A stretch of 64,000 bases of DNA from VRUE01 sp035693025 (GCA_035693025.1 DASSHI010000012.1:62001-126000), one strand, 5' to 3'. Counted from the first letter of the stretch, positions 18,701 to 27,158 are shown. A program made the numbers and translations. Notes: generated by a model not told the origin, from the sequence alone.

Positions 18701-20226
18701 TGGGCGTGCCCCCGCCGCCCGGCCTGCCCGAGACCTTCCTCGAAGACCACCCCGACGCGATGCGCGCCCTCGTGCGCCGCTACGCACGCACGCACGGCCC
18801 CTTCCCGACCGCGCAGCTGGCCGCTCGCTACGGGGTCGACCCGACCCCGGCGCTGCGCGAGCTGGAGCGCGAGGGGGCGATGGTGCGCGGCGAGCTCCTC
18901 CCGGGCGGCAGTGAGCGCGAGTGGTGCGACTCCGACGTGCTGCGCCGCGTGCGCCGCGCCAGCCTCGCCCACCTGCGCCGCGAAGTAGAGCCCGCGGCGC
19001 GAGATCGCTTCGCCCGCTTCCTGCCGAGCTGGCAGAACGTCGACGCGCACCGCCCCTCCGGCGCCGGGCCCGACCGCCTGCGCGACGCCCTGGTGCCGCT
19101 GCAGGGCGTCGCGCTGACGCCCAAGGTCTGGGAGGAAGACGTGCTGCCGCGCCGCCTCGGCGCCTACTCCCCGTCCTGGCTGGACGAGCTCTGCACCAGC
19201 GGCGAAGTGGTCTGGGTCGGGGCGGGCTCGCGCGGGCGCAGCGACGGCCGCATCGCCCTCTACTTCCGCGAGGACGTGCGCCTCGCCGGTCCGCCGCCGG
19301 CCAACGCCAAGCTGGAGCGCAGCGAGGGAGCGCCGCAGGAGGCGATCCGCGAGCGCCTCGCCGCCGGGCCTTCTTTCTGGCTCGACCTGCTCGCCGACCT
19401 CGACTTCCCGGCGGAGGAGCTGCACAACGCCCTCTGGGACCTCGCCTGGTCGGGAGAGGTGACCAACGACGCCTTCGCGCCGCTGCGAGCGCCGCGCCTG
19501 CGTTCGGTCCCTGCCAACGAACGCGGCGGGCGCCGCTTCGCCCGCCGACGCTCCGGCGCGGGCGCCGCGGTCCAGGGCCGCTGGTCGCTGACCGCGCCGC
19601 TCTTCGCCGGCGCTCCCGGCCCCGGCGCCAAGCTGCGCGCCCAGGCCGAGCTGATGCTCGAGCGCTACGGCATCGTCACCCGCGAGACGGTGCTCGCCGA
19701 AGGCATCCCCGGCGGTTTCTCGACCCTCTACGCGGAGCTCGGCAACCTCGAGCTACTCGGCACGGCACGGCGCGGCTACTTCGTCGAGGGTCTCGGCGGC
19801 GCCCAGTTCGCCCTGCCCGGGGCGGTCGAGCGGCTGCGCTCCCAGCCCGAAGCCGGCGGCACCCTCCAGCTGCTCGCCGCGACCGACCCCGCCAACCCCT
19901 ATGGCGCCGCGCTCCCCTGGCCCAAACCGCCTTCGGGCCGCCGTCCGGCCCGCGCCCCCGGCGCCTACGTCCTCCTGCGCGACGGCGAGCCGCTCGTTTA
20001 CGTCGAGCGCGGCGGGCGCAGCATCCTCCGCCTGGCCGAGCTCAGCGACGCCGACCTGGCCTCGGCGATGCAGGCGCTCGCCGATGCCGTGGCCGAGGGC
20101 GCTCTGCCCAAGCTGGGAGTCGAGAAGCTCGACGGGGAGCCGGTGATCGGCTCCGGCCACGAGGAGGCGCTGCTCAGCGCCGGCTTCAGCCGCGGCCCCC
20201 GCAAGCTGACCGCGTCGGCGCGATAA
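15721..20226 (+). CDS. lhr: Lhr family ATP-dependent helicase (large helicase-related protein)
   Basis: 1501 residues from TTG 15721, chosen because TAAGAT lies exactly 7 nt upstream (leaderless pattern) and the protein then begins with the family-typical FSPPVRRWFEASFEGPTPAQ. Superfamily 2 motifs: Q-like PTPAQ; Walker A PTGSGKT (54-60); DEIH box (179-182); LSATQRP; FVNARRAAERLAKRLN; LELGIDMGAVD; QRVGRAGH. Lhr-core winged-helix and the long C-terminal region follow, at the normal length of full-size Lhr. The enzyme unwinds RNA:DNA hybrids and DNA in 3'-5' direction and is linked to DNA repair. A 38-bp palindrome is built into the coding sequence at residues 78-90. Confidence 0.93.
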   Translation: MAIDAKESAGSDPLAPFSPPVRRWFEASFEGPTPAQAGGWAAISGGSNALICAPTGSGKTLAAFLWGIDKLSRQAANGHFAPDIGGKMTTRRGEGVKIVYVSPLKALSYDIERNLRAPLRGIGADISVGLRTGDTSQKERRAMRKTPPDILITTPESLYLILSSGAREILSGCEAVIVDEIHAVAQSKRGSHLALTLERLEDFTEAESLQRIGLSATQRPLERIAKFLVGPKRACEIVDAGVAKELDLEIVVPVEDMSEPGAPNFPNSDGNPTEGEPLAHVRSIWPAIYPELLKLVQEHNSTIIFVNARRAAERLAKRLNELALEQAPQELPATEQAGNVEPAVPAGDEIARAHHGSLSHEERLVVEEMLKSGQLPCLVATSSLELGIDMGAVDLVIQVESPKSVSRGLQRVGRAGHSLGEVSRGRIFPKFRADLLECAVVARRMRDGAIEETVIPQNPLDVLAQHLVSMAALDEWKIDDVERLVTATEPFGELSREQLENVLDMLDGRYPSDRFAELRPRIVWDRTRGTMHGRKGARQLVVTNAGTIPDRGLYGVHLPDGRRVGELDEEMVYEARPGQTFLLGATTWRIEDITRDRVIVTPAPGLPGAVPFWKGDGIGRPAELGRAIGAFSREAVSREPEELAAEYDLDRRAAENLVAYLREQQAATRVVPSDETIVVERFRDEIGDWRLCVLSPFGGRVHSAWGLALGQKIRDELELEADAIWSDDGIVIHLPDADEPPPADLIMVEPDELEDLVVRELSGSALFGARFRENASRSLLIPRAYPGKRTPLWQQRLKSQSLLEVARDFPRFPVILETYRECLRDVLDLPSLRQILTDLHSRKLGLVEVETPTASPFASSLLFDYVATYMYEGDTPNAERRAAALALDRDLLRELLGQEELRELIDPEALEEVEAQLQHRTEAGLAGDRDALQQVLRNVGDLSAEECEERVQEGYSAASMLEKLVAERRVALVRVAGEERYVAGEDAGLYRDALGVPPPPGLPETFLEDHPDAMRALVRRYARTHGPFPTAQLAARYGVDPTPALRELEREGAMVRGELLPGGSEREWCDSDVLRRVRRASLAHLRREVEPAARDRFARFLPSWQNVDAHRPSGAGPDRLRDALVPLQGVALTPKVWEEDVLPRRLGAYSPSWLDELCTSGEVVWVGAGSRGRSDGRIALYFREDVRLAGPPPANAKLERSEGAPQEAIRERLAAGPSFWLDLLADLDFPAEELHNALWDLAWSGEVTNDAFAPLRAPRLRSVPANERGGRRFARRRSGAGAAVQGRWSLTAPLFAGAPGPGAKLRAQAELMLERYGIVTRETVLAEGIPGGFSTLYAELGNLELLGTARRGYFVEGLGGAQFALPGAVERLRSQPEAGGTLQLLAATDPANPYGAALPWPKPPSGRRPARAPGAYVLLRDGEPLVYVERGGRSILRLAELSDADLASAMQALADAVAEGALPKLGVEKLDGEPVIGSGHEEALLSAGFSRGPRKLTASAR
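15951..15988. repeat. 38-bp near-perfect palindrome inside lhr
   Basis: Arms TGGTCATTTTGCC (15951-15963) and GGCAAAATGACCA (15976-15988) are exact inverse complements; between them CCGATATCGG is itself a palindrome, with one mismatched pair (15964/15975). It is AT-richer than its surroundings and codes GHFAPDIGGKM-like residues between helicase motifs Q/I and Ia, where family members vary. It may be a mobile palindromic element tolerated in frame. Confidence 0.8.
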
Positions 20227-20233
20227 TCGAGCG

Positions 20234-20935
20234 ATGACCGCTTCGGAGGAGAGCCTCAGCCCGGTCGAGCTGCTGCACAGCGTGCCGCTCTTCGCCGATC
20301 TCGAGCACGGTGAGCTGGAGAGCTTCTCCCACGTGGCCGTGCCTCGCTCCTTTCCGGCCGCCACCAGGGTCTTCCACGAGGGTGACCATTCCGACGCCTG
20401 CTACATCGTCCGCTCGGGCAGCTTTCGGGTTACCCGCGAGCACTCCGACGGGCGCGCGATCACCCTGGCGACGCTGGGGCCGGGCGACATCTTCGGCGAG
20501 CTGGCGATGCTCGACGGCGAGGTGCGCTCGGCCAGCGTCGAAGCGCTCAGCGACGGCGAGCTGCTGGCCCTGCCCGCCGGCGAGGTGCGCGCGCTGCTGG
20601 CCCGCCACCCGGAAATCACGGTGAAGTTGATCGGCGCCCTGGTGCGCCGCCTGCGCGCGGCCAACGAGCGCATCTCCCGCCAGTCCTTCCAGACCGTGCC
20701 CAGCCGCGTCGCCGGCGTCCTCTCCCAGCTCGTCGCCGAAGAGGGTCCGCGCAAGACGGCCGGCGGCGAGATCACGATCCGCATGAACCAGTCCGACCTC
20801 GCCCAGCTCGCCGGCACCTCGCGTGAGAGCGTCAGCCGCTTCCTCGCCGACCTCGAGCGCTCCGGCATCGTCCGCCCCGGCCGGGGCCGTGTGACGGTCC
20901 TCGACCCGGGGAAGCTGCGCAACTACATCTTCTAG
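20234..20935 (+). CDS. Crp/Fnr family transcriptional regulator
   Basis: 233 residues from ATG 20234 (GATAAT 6 nt upstream, no ribosome-binding site). The N-terminal cyclic-nucleotide-binding beta barrel spans about 15-130 (PAATRVFHEGDHSDACYIVRSGS, GPGDIFGELAMLDGEVRSASVEAL). The Crp-type winged helix is at about 150-225 with recognition region MNQSDLAQLAGTSRESVSRFLADLERSG. The cNMP pocket sequence GELAMLDGEVRSASV resembles cAMP binders (usual RSAS/T). No FeS cysteines, so not an Fnr-type oxygen sensor. Followed directly by pcm; targets unknown. Confidence 0.9.
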   Translation: MTASEESLSPVELLHSVPLFADLEHGELESFSHVAVPRSFPAATRVFHEGDHSDACYIVRSGSFRVTREHSDGRAITLATLGPGDIFGELAMLDGEVRSASVEALSDGELLALPAGEVRALLARHPEITVKLIGALVRRLRAANERISRQSFQTVPSRVAGVLSQLVAEEGPRKTAGGEITIRMNQSDLAQLAGTSRESVSRFLADLERSGIVRPGRGRVTVLDPGKLRNYIF

Positions 20936-21583
20936 GTGGCCGGGTTCGCCGAGCTGCGGGCGCGGATGGTGGAGCGGCAGCTGCGGCGCCGCGGGATCGA
21001 CGACGAGCGGGTGCTGGCGGCGATGGGGGAGGTGCCCCGCGAGGAGTTCGTCCCGGCCGGATCGCGCGGACGCGCCTATTCCGACGCCGCCCTGCCGATC
21101 GACGAGGGCCAGACGATCTCCCAGCCGTGGATCGTCGCCGCGATCTGCCAGGCCCTGGAGCTGCGGGGCGACGAGCGCGTGCTGGAAGTGGGCAGCGGAT
21201 CGGGCTATTCGGCCGCGCTCCTCGCCCGCCTCGCGGTGGAGGTGATCGCCGTCGAGCGTCACGAGTCCTTGGCCGTCGCCGCGCGTGGGGTGCTCGGTCG
21301 GCTCGGCTACGCGAATGTCGAGCTGCTCGTCGGCGACGGCAGTCGCGGCCTACCGGAGCGCGCGCCGTTCGATGCGATCGCCGTGCACGCGACCGCGCCG
21401 GTGCCGCCACGCACGCTGCTCGGCCAGCTCGCCGACGGCGGGCGCCTCGTCGTCCCGCTGGCCGGCGAGCGGGTCGACCTGTTGACCCTCTTCCGCCGCC
21501 GTGGCGGGGAGTTGCGGCGCGAGGAGATCGGCCCCTGCCGCTTCGTCCCGCTGATCGGCGAGGAGGGCTTCGCCCCGGACTGA
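20936..21583 (+). CDS. pcm: Protein-L-isoaspartate O-methyltransferase
   Basis: 215 residues, GTG 20936 abutting the stop of the Crp/Fnr gene. Typical Pcm opening (MVERQLRRRGIDDERVLAAM, VPREEFV), the ISQPWIVA substrate loop, and SAM motif VLEVGSGSGYSAALLA. Repairs isoaspartyl residues in aged proteins using S-adenosylmethionine in the cytoplasm. Length is normal for the family. Zero spacing from the upstream regulator suggests co-transcription. Confidence 0.92.
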   Translation: MAGFAELRARMVERQLRRRGIDDERVLAAMGEVPREEFVPAGSRGRAYSDAALPIDEGQTISQPWIVAAICQALELRGDERVLEVGSGSGYSAALLARLAVEVIAVERHESLAVAARGVLGRLGYANVELLVGDGSRGLPERAPFDAIAVHATAPVPPRTLLGQLADGGRLVVPLAGERVDLLTLFRRRGGELRREEIGPCRFVPLIGEEGFAPD

Positions 21584-21625
21584 GGACTGCCGGGTCACGG
21601 CGGCTTCGGATACTCTCGCTGCGCC

Positions 21626-22030
21626 ATGCGAGGCGGGATCTACGTGCTCAACTTCTACTCGACCGTTTTCGTCGACCAGCTCAAGCGCGGTCGCAAGACG
21701 GCGACGATCCGGCTGGGCGACAAGACCAGCAAGTACGAGCGCGGCCAGGTCGTCTGGATCACGGTCGGCTTCCGCCACAGCCCGCGCGAGAAAATCTTCG
21801 CCGCCTGCATCGACGACGTCGAGGTGAAGAAGGTCGAGGATCTCTCCCCACGCGACATCGAGCACGACAACCCGGAGTTCCGCCGGCTCGAGGACGAGGT
21901 CAAGTTCCTCGAACAGATCTACGGCCGCACGGTCGGGCCCGACGACATCGTCACCGTGATCCGCTTCTCGCAGATCGTCGAGCCGCCGGGGGCGCACTTC
22001 GGCAATGGAGAGACCCCGCACCACAACTGA
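21626..22030 (+). CDS. ASCH domain-containing protein
   Basis: 134 residues. The ASCH fold (PUA-like) is indicated by LNFYSTVFVDQLKRGRKTATIRLG, the basic KT-x-T-x-R stretch and later KYERGQVVWITVG. The family is thought to bind RNA or nucleotides; some members are hydrolases of modified nucleosides. A GATACT hexamer lies 11 nt before the ATG. No operon partner is evident, since 42 bp separate it from pcm. Confidence 0.8.
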   Translation: MRGGIYVLNFYSTVFVDQLKRGRKTATIRLGDKTSKYERGQVVWITVGFRHSPREKIFAACIDDVEVKKVEDLSPRDIEHDNPEFRRLEDEVKFLEQIYGRTVGPDDIVTVIRFSQIVEPPGAHFGNGETPHHN

Positions 22031-22138
22031 GTCTGGACGCGCCGGGCACTGCGCATCTCTGCGTCCTCGGTCGCTCGCGTGCAGAGCACGCCACGCTCCC
22101 TGCGTCCTTGATCTGCTTGACCTGGCGTGCCCAGACTG

Positions 22139-22612
22139 ATGGCCCACTATTCCTTTCTCACGACCTGGCTGCTCGATTCGCCGCGCGAGCCGGTCTGGGA
22201 CGCGATCTACGCGCAGGAGCGCTGGCCGGAGTGGTGGCGCGGCGTCGAGGCGGCGGATGAAGTGCATCCCGGCGACGGCGACCGGGTCGGCGCCGTGTCG
22301 CGCATGGTCTGGCGCAGCCTGTTGCCCTATCGAGTCTCGTTCGAGGTGACGACGACGCGGGTGGAGCGCCCCAACCTGATCGAAGGTCGGGCGGTCGGAG
22401 AGCTCAGCGGCACCGGCCGTTGGCGCCTCTTCGAGGAGGGCGGCGTCACCACGGTGCTCTACGAGTGGAACGTCGCGACCACGAGGCAGTGGATGAACCT
22501 GCTGGCCCCGGTCGCCCGCCCCGTCTTCGAGTGGAACCACGACTGGGTGATGGCGCGCGGAGGCGAGGGCATCGCCGGGCTGCTCGGCTGCAAGCTGCTT
22601 GCCAGCGGCTGA
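22139..22612 (+). CDS. SRPBCC family protein (polyketide cyclase/dehydrase-like)
   Basis: 157 residues from ATG 22139 (MAHYSFLTTWLL); an in-frame GTG at 22127 would add four. A START/Bet v1-like fold is suggested by SPREPVWDAIYAQERWPEWWRGVEAAD and the later GRWRLFEEGGVTTVLYEWNV and FEWNHDWVM. Probably binds a hydrophobic ligand; function unknown. Lies just upstream of the groESL promoter region, reading toward it. Confidence 0.75.
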   Translation: MAHYSFLTTWLLDSPREPVWDAIYAQERWPEWWRGVEAADEVHPGDGDRVGAVSRMVWRSLLPYRVSFEVTTTRVERPNLIEGRAVGELSGTGRWRLFEEGGVTTVLYEWNVATTRQWMNLLAPVARPVFEWNHDWVMARGGEGIAGLLGCKLLASG

Positions 22613-22637
22613 GCGGCCGCGCTATCTTTACCTTCTC

Positions 22638-22664
22638 TTGGCACTCACCTGTGTAGAGTGCCAA
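22638..22664. promoter_or_regulatory. CIRCE element (HrcA operator) for groES-groEL
   Basis: Perfect 9-bp inverted repeat TTGGCACTC - N9 - GAGTGCCAA, matching the CIRCE consensus TTAGCACTC-N9-GAGTGCTAA with one compensated base change in each arm. It lies about 80 bp before the groES start, so heat-shock control by HrcA is expected. Confidence 0.95.
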
Positions 22665-22745
22665 CGCCCGGAGACCCTGAAAACGGCTCTGAGGCGCGAT
22701 TTTCCGACTTTTGACCAGTAAATCACCCATAACGGAGGTTCACGG

Positions 22746-23033
22746 ATGAAGCTGAAGCCCCTCGGGGACCGGCTGATCGTCAAGCCGATCGAGGAGGAGG
22801 AGACGACCGCTAGCGGCATCGTCCTCCCCGACACGGCCAAAGAGAAGCCGCAGAAGGGCAAGGTCGTCGCCGTCGGCGATGGCGCAATCCAGGAGGACGG
22901 CTCTCGCCGCCCGCTCGACCTGAGCGAGGGCGACGAAGTCCTCTACTCCAAATACGGCGGCACCGAGGTCACCGTCGAGGGCGACGACCTGCTCGTGCTG
23001 CGCGAGTCGGACGTCCTCGCCAAGCTCGGCTAG
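22746..23033 (+). CDS. groS: Co-chaperonin GroES
   Basis: 95 residues, ATG 22746 preceded by GGAGG at 22734. GroES signature at the N-terminus (LKPLGDRLIVKPIEEEETTASGIVLPD), mobile-loop region present, and DEVLYSKYGGTEVTVEGDDLLVL near the end. Forms the heptameric lid of GroEL. First gene of a CIRCE-controlled operon, 44 bp ahead of groEL. Confidence 0.97.
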   Translation: MKLKPLGDRLIVKPIEEEETTASGIVLPDTAKEKPQKGKVVAVGDGAIQEDGSRRPLDLSEGDEVLYSKYGGTEVTVEGDDLLVLRESDVLAKLG

Positions 23034-23077
23034 ACCCCGCCATCAGGACTTAGAGACACCAAGGAGGAAGGAAACCA

Positions 23078-24715
23078 ATGGCTCACAAGGAGCTGAAGTA
23101 CAAGGAGGAGGCACGCGGGGCCCTGCAGGCCGGCGTCGACGCAGTTGCCGACGCGGTCAAGGTCACCCTCGGCCCCAAAGGCCGCTACGTCGTGCTCGAC
23201 AAAAAGTTCGGCGCGCCGACGATCACCAACGACGGCGTCACCATCGCCCGCGAGGTCGAGGTCGAGGACGTCTTCGAGAACCAGGGCGCCCAGCTGGTCC
23301 GCGAGGTCGCCACGGCGACCAACGACGTTGCCGGTGACGGCACCACGACGGCGACCCTGCTGGCCCAGACGATCGTTCGTCACGGGCTCAAGAACGTCGC
23401 CGCCGGTGCCAACCCGCTGGCCCTGCGCCGCGGGATCGAGAAGGCCGTCGACGAGGTCGTCGACAACCTGCGCACCAAGCAGTCCAAGGAGGTCGCGGGC
23501 AAGGAGCAGATCGCCCGCGTCGCCGCCATCTCCGCCGCCGACGACGAGATCGGCGACACGATCGCCGACGCGATCGAGAAGGTAGGCAAAGACGGCGTCG
23601 TCAACGTCGAGGAGGGCCAGACCTTCGGCATGGAGCTGGAGTTCACCGAGGGGATGCAGTTCGACAAGGGCTACATCTCGCCGTACATGGTCACCGACCA
23701 GGACCGCATGGAGGCGGTGCTGGAGGACCCCTACATCCTCATCGCCAACCAGAAAATCGGCTCCGTGCGGGACATCCTGCCGGTGCTCGAGCAGGTGATG
23801 CAGGGTGGCAAGCCGCTGCTGATCGTCGCCGAGGACGTCGAGGGGGAGTGCCTCGCGACCCTGGTCGTCAACAAGCTGCGCGGCACCTTCACCGGCGTCT
23901 CGGTCAAGGCACCGGGCTTCGGCGACCGCCGCAAGCGGATGCTCGAGGACATCGGCATCCTCACCGGCGGCGAGGTGATCACCGAGGAGATGGGCCTCAA
24001 ACTGGAGAACACCCAGCTGGCCCAGCTCGGCAAGGCACGCCGCGTCGTCGTCTCCAAGGACACGACGACGATCATCGACGGGGCCGGTGACGCCGAGGAC
24101 ATCAAAGGCCGGATCAACCAGATCAAGCAGGAGATCGAGAACACCGACTCCGACTTCGATCGCGAGAAGCTCCAGGAGCGCCTCGCCAAGCTGGCCGGCG
24201 GTGTCGCCGTGGTCAAGGTCGGCGCTGCCACCGAGACCGAGATGAAGGAGAAAAAGCACCGTGTCGAGGACGCCCTGCAGGCGACCCGGGCGGCGCTCGA
24301 GGAGGGGGTCGTGCCGGGCGGCGGCGTCGCGCTGCTGAACGCGCAGTCCGACCTCGATCCCGACAAGCTGGACGACCCGGACGAGGTGACCGGTGCGCGC
24401 ATCGTGCACCGCTCGCTCGAGGAGCCGGTGCGCCAGATCGCCGAGAACTCCGGCCTCGAGGGCTCCGTCGTCGTCAACAAGGTCCGTGACCTGAAGGCCG
24501 GCGAAGGCCTCAACGCGGCCAACGGCGACTACGGCGACCTGATCAAGGCCGGCGTGATCGACCCGACGATGGTGACCCGGTCGGCGCTGCAGAACGCCGC
24601 CTCGATCGCCAAGAACATCCTCGTCACCGAGGCGATCATCGCCGAACCGCCGGAGGAAAACGGCGGCGGCGGCATGCCCGGCGGCGGCATGCCGGACATG
24701 GGCGGGATGATGTAG
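23078..24715 (+). CDS. groL: Chaperonin GroEL
   Basis: 545 residues with AAGGAGGAAGG ahead of ATG 23078. ATP-binding VTLGPKGRYVVLDKKFG and the conserved DGTTTATLLAQ; VVPGGGVALL near residue 410. The C-terminal tail is GGGMPGGGMPDMGGMM, the Gly/Met-rich type of housekeeping GroEL rather than the His-rich tail of many actinobacterial GroEL1 paralogues. Folds cytosolic proteins with GroES. Confidence 0.98.
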   Translation: MAHKELKYKEEARGALQAGVDAVADAVKVTLGPKGRYVVLDKKFGAPTITNDGVTIAREVEVEDVFENQGAQLVREVATATNDVAGDGTTTATLLAQTIVRHGLKNVAAGANPLALRRGIEKAVDEVVDNLRTKQSKEVAGKEQIARVAAISAADDEIGDTIADAIEKVGKDGVVNVEEGQTFGMELEFTEGMQFDKGYISPYMVTDQDRMEAVLEDPYILIANQKIGSVRDILPVLEQVMQGGKPLLIVAEDVEGECLATLVVNKLRGTFTGVSVKAPGFGDRRKRMLEDIGILTGGEVITEEMGLKLENTQLAQLGKARRVVVSKDTTTIIDGAGDAEDIKGRINQIKQEIENTDSDFDREKLQERLAKLAGGVAVVKVGAATETEMKEKKHRVEDALQATRAALEEGVVPGGGVALLNAQSDLDPDKLDDPDEVTGARIVHRSLEEPVRQIAENSGLEGSVVVNKVRDLKAGEGLNAANGDYGDLIKAGVIDPTMVTRSALQNAASIAKNILVTEAIIAEPPEENGGGGMPGGGMPDMGGMM

Positions 24716-24737
24716 TCACGCCTGTCCAGGCGTATGC

Positions 24738-24790
24738 TCGCCTCAACAGGCGAGTGGCTTTCCGAGGGGCCCGGGAAACCGGGCCCCTCG
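24738..24790 (+). terminator. Tandem hairpins after groEL
   Basis: Two stem-loops: CTCGCCT/AGGCGAG (24738-24755) and a strong 12-bp GC stem CGAGGGGCCCGG/CCGGGCCCCTCG (24763-24790) with a GAAA loop. There is no clear T-tract, so this may end transcription from both convergent genes. Confidence 0.65.
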
Positions 24791-24794
24791 TCGT

Positions 24795-25928
24795 CTACTG
24801 GGCCGGCGGGACCGGTTCCGGCGCCGGCGTCGGCGGCTTCTTCTTTTCCTTCGGCGGGAGCGGGGGGAGGAGGCCCGCGTTGTATTCGGCTTCGGTGAGG
24901 AAGGTGGCGCGGCGGACCTTGAGGCGCAGGGTGTTGGTCGTGCGCGGATAGAGCTTCAAGTCGTACGGGTTGTCGCCGGGGCCGAAGCCCGTGTAGTAGA
25001 CGAACATCCGCACCCGCGGGCGCTTCGTCACCCAGGCGATCAGCTGTTTGGCAAAGCGCGGTTCGTCTTCGCCGTAGACGGCCCACTCCGCGATCGCGAC
25101 CGGCTTGCGCTTCCACTGCTTGCCGGCGTAGAAGTGGTTGAGGTCTTTCCAGACGGGATACTGGGAGTAGAAGTCGGTGCCGACCCAGTCGACCCAGCGG
25201 GCGCCGGGCCAGTAGTTGCCGGGGAAATTCCCTTTGACCCGCGGCGAGCCGCCCGGCAACGGGCTCCAGATGATGCTCACCGGCGCCCCCGGCAGGCTGG
25301 TCGGCGGCGGCCCTTTGGTGCGGTTGACCGGCGGCAGGCCGATTTCCGCCAAGGTCGCGTTGATTCCTTCCAGGGTGTCGCCGCCGCGCACGATCAGCGC
25401 GATGCGGCGGAAAGCCTGCTTGTACCAGCCGGTCGTGTGTTCGCCGCCTTTCTGGCTGCCGTCGCAGTTGACCGCCGACCAGACGTTGAGGCAGCGATTC
25501 GGCTCGCCGAGCGGCCTGATGTAGGCGAGCAGCCCGTGCTTGTAGAAGAAGTCGTTGAGCTGCAGCAGGTAATCGTCGCCCTCGCCGAGCGCGATCTGCT
25601 CGGGCGTGATCAGCTCGCTCAGGGTCTGGTCGTCGGCGGTGGAGATGTGGAGGATCGGCCGCGTGCCGGTTTCGCGCCAGCGTTCGTAGGACTTGTTGAG
25701 GCTGTTGCCCCAGGGGTGGAAGGTCTCCATCAGCGCCGGGTGCTTGCCGCCGAGCAGTTCGCTGAATTCGGTGAATTCCTGCGTCGTGCCCCGGTCGCTC
25801 ACCCCGAAGAAGACATCCGGCTTGGGGGGGACGAGGGAGAGCGCCCCAGCCGGCGTCGCCCCGACCGCAGCGAGGGCGAAGACGGCCGCGACCGCGGCGA
25901 GAGGGGCTCTAAGCCTCTGCCAGGACAT
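24795..25928 (-). CDS. Secreted glycan hydrolase-like protein (GH26-like, putative)
   Basis: 377 residues with a signal peptide (LAAVAAVFALAAVGATPAGA). TIM-barrel-like features: TFHPWGNSLNKSYERW, RPILHIST, a glutamate in AYIRPLGEPNRC at the position of the acid/base residue, and KPVAIAEWAVYG with the candidate nucleophile, resembling GH26 beta-mannanase-like proteins. The end is a Pro/Lys-rich tail (LPPKEKKKPPTPAPEPV), perhaps a wall-spanning linker. It overlaps the upstream reductase-like gene by 20 bp, so the two are co-transcribed. Substrate unknown. Confidence 0.65.
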   Translation of the reverse strand: MSWQRLRAPLAAVAAVFALAAVGATPAGALSLVPPKPDVFFGVSDRGTTQEFTEFSELLGGKHPALMETFHPWGNSLNKSYERWRETGTRPILHISTADDQTLSELITPEQIALGEGDDYLLQLNDFFYKHGLLAYIRPLGEPNRCLNVWSAVNCDGSQKGGEHTTGWYKQAFRRIALIVRGGDTLEGINATLAEIGLPPVNRTKGPPPTSLPGAPVSIIWSPLPGGSPRVKGNFPGNYWPGARWVDWVGTDFYSQYPVWKDLNHFYAGKQWKRKPVAIAEWAVYGEDEPRFAKQLIAWVTKRPRVRMFVYYTGFGPGDNPYDLKLYPRTTNTLRLKVRRATFLTEAEYNAGLLPPLPPKEKKKPPTPAPEPVPPAQ

Positions 25929-26799
25929 CGTCCATCCTTCTCGGGTTCACGCCAAGTTCCTCCGCGTCTGCCGTGCCGCGCTCGCTGGTCATCGATACCT
26001 CCATCAGCTCTGCCTCCTCCCAGGTAGCGAACACGGCCTCGCCGAAGACGTTGCGGAGTGCGATCAAACCGGAGCGGACGAGCGGCAGGGGCAGATGGAC
26101 CAGCGGCCGTGGCCGCCCCGCCACGCGGCTGACCAGGTCGGACATCTCGTCGTAGCTGAGCGTCTGAGGGCCGGCGAGCTCGTACCGACCGCGGGCGGAG
26201 GCTCCATCTCGATTCAGCGCCGCGACCACGCAGCGGGCGGCGTCCGCCGCCCAGATCGGCTGAAAGCGGGCCTTCCCGTCGCCGGAGACGGGCAGTACGG
26301 GCAGGAAGGAGAAGCGGCGCAGCAGGGTTATCCAGGGGTCGCTGTGGTCGTAGACGATCGAGGGGGCGAAGATCGTCGTCTGCAACGGCGAGGAGGCGAT
26401 TGCCTGCTCGGCCAGCCACTTGGCGCGAAAGAAGCGGGTGCGTTGGGCGGAGGCGGCGTCGAGGGCGCTGAAGAAGGCGAAGCGCTGCACCCCGCTGCAC
26501 TCGGCCGCACGCAGCAGCCGCACCGTCGCCAGCCCATTCAGCTCCTCGATCCGGTGGGGGGGCTGATCGCGGATCGTCGCGGCCAGGTGCGCAACGGTGT
26601 CGACGCCGCGCAGCGCCTGGCGCAAGAGGTATGGGTCGGACATCTCCCCGAGGTCACCGAGGGCAATCTGCACGTCGACCCGGTGCGCGCCCAGCCGCCG
26701 TGGCTCGCGCACCAGGCAGCGCACGTCCTCCCCTTGCTCCAAAAGGAGCGGCAGCAGGCGCGAACCGATGCTTCCGGTGGCCCCCGTCAAGAGCAGCAT
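25909..26799 (-). CDS. NAD(P)-binding SDR-like protein (NmrA/atypical SDR)
   Basis: 296 residues from ATG 26799, giving MLLLTGATGSIGSRLL, the dinucleotide-binding GXXGXXG of atypical short-chain dehydrogenases, at the extreme N-terminus as usual; upstream in-frame codons are rejected. Later features are LAATIRDQPPHRIEELNG, FAFFSALDA and RAKWLAEQAI (YXXXK degenerate), and a VARPLVHLPLPL-type C-terminal region of quinone-oxidoreductase-like or nucleotide-sugar epimerase-like proteins. Overlaps the secreted hydrolase gene downstream. Function unassigned. Confidence 0.8.
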   Translation of the reverse strand: MLLLTGATGSIGSRLLPLLLEQGEDVRCLVREPRRLGAHRVDVQIALGDLGEMSDPYLLRQALRGVDTVAHLAATIRDQPPHRIEELNGLATVRLLRAAECSGVQRFAFFSALDAASAQRTRFFRAKWLAEQAIASSPLQTTIFAPSIVYDHSDPWITLLRRFSFLPVLPVSGDGKARFQPIWAADAARCVVAALNRDGASARGRYELAGPQTLSYDEMSDLVSRVAGRPRPLVHLPLPLVRSGLIALRNVFGEAVFATWEEAELMEVSMTSERGTADAEELGVNPRRMDDVLAEA

Positions 26800-26888
26800 C
26801 GGGACATCATCCCTAAAATGTCCGCTCGCGCCTGGCAGGGTCCGAATCCCGCCTGGCACTGCAAAGTCGAACCAGGAGAAATCTTCGA

Positions 26889-27158
26889 ATGACCTACGTC
26901 ATCGCCGAGCCGTGCATTGGCCAGAAGGACAATTCGTGCGTCGAGGTCTGTCCCGTGGACTGCATCCACCCGACTCCGGACGAGCCCGACTACGACTCGG
27001 TCGAGATGCTCTACATCGACCCCGACGAGTGCATCGACTGCGATGCCTGCGTCGAGGCCTGCCCGGTCGACGCCTGCTTCGCCGAGGACCAGCTTCCCGC
27101 CGAGTGGGCGAAATACGCCGAGATCAACGCCGAGTACTACAAGAGCAAGGCTGCCTAG
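26889..27158 (+). CDS. fdxA: Ferredoxin, 7Fe/8Fe bacterial type
   Basis: 89 residues; AGGAG 9 nt before ATG 26889. Two cluster motifs: CIGQKDNSCVEVCPVDCI (an altered first motif as in 3Fe-4S/4Fe-4S FdxA ferredoxins) and CIDCDACVEACPVDAC (CX2CX2CX3C, a full 4Fe-4S site). Small acidic electron carrier of the cytoplasm. The gene ends overlapping, tail to tail, the glycosyltransferase gene by 4 bp. Confidence 0.93.
   Translation: MTYVIAEPCIGQKDNSCVEVCPVDCIHPTPDEPDYDSVEMLYIDPDECIDCDACVEACPVDACFAEDQLPAEWAKYAEINAEYYKSKAA

Noticed and set aside
16684..19425. 913-codon minus-strand frame opposite lhr
   Set aside because: Low-complexity composition and no domains; the plus strand carries all helicase motifs.
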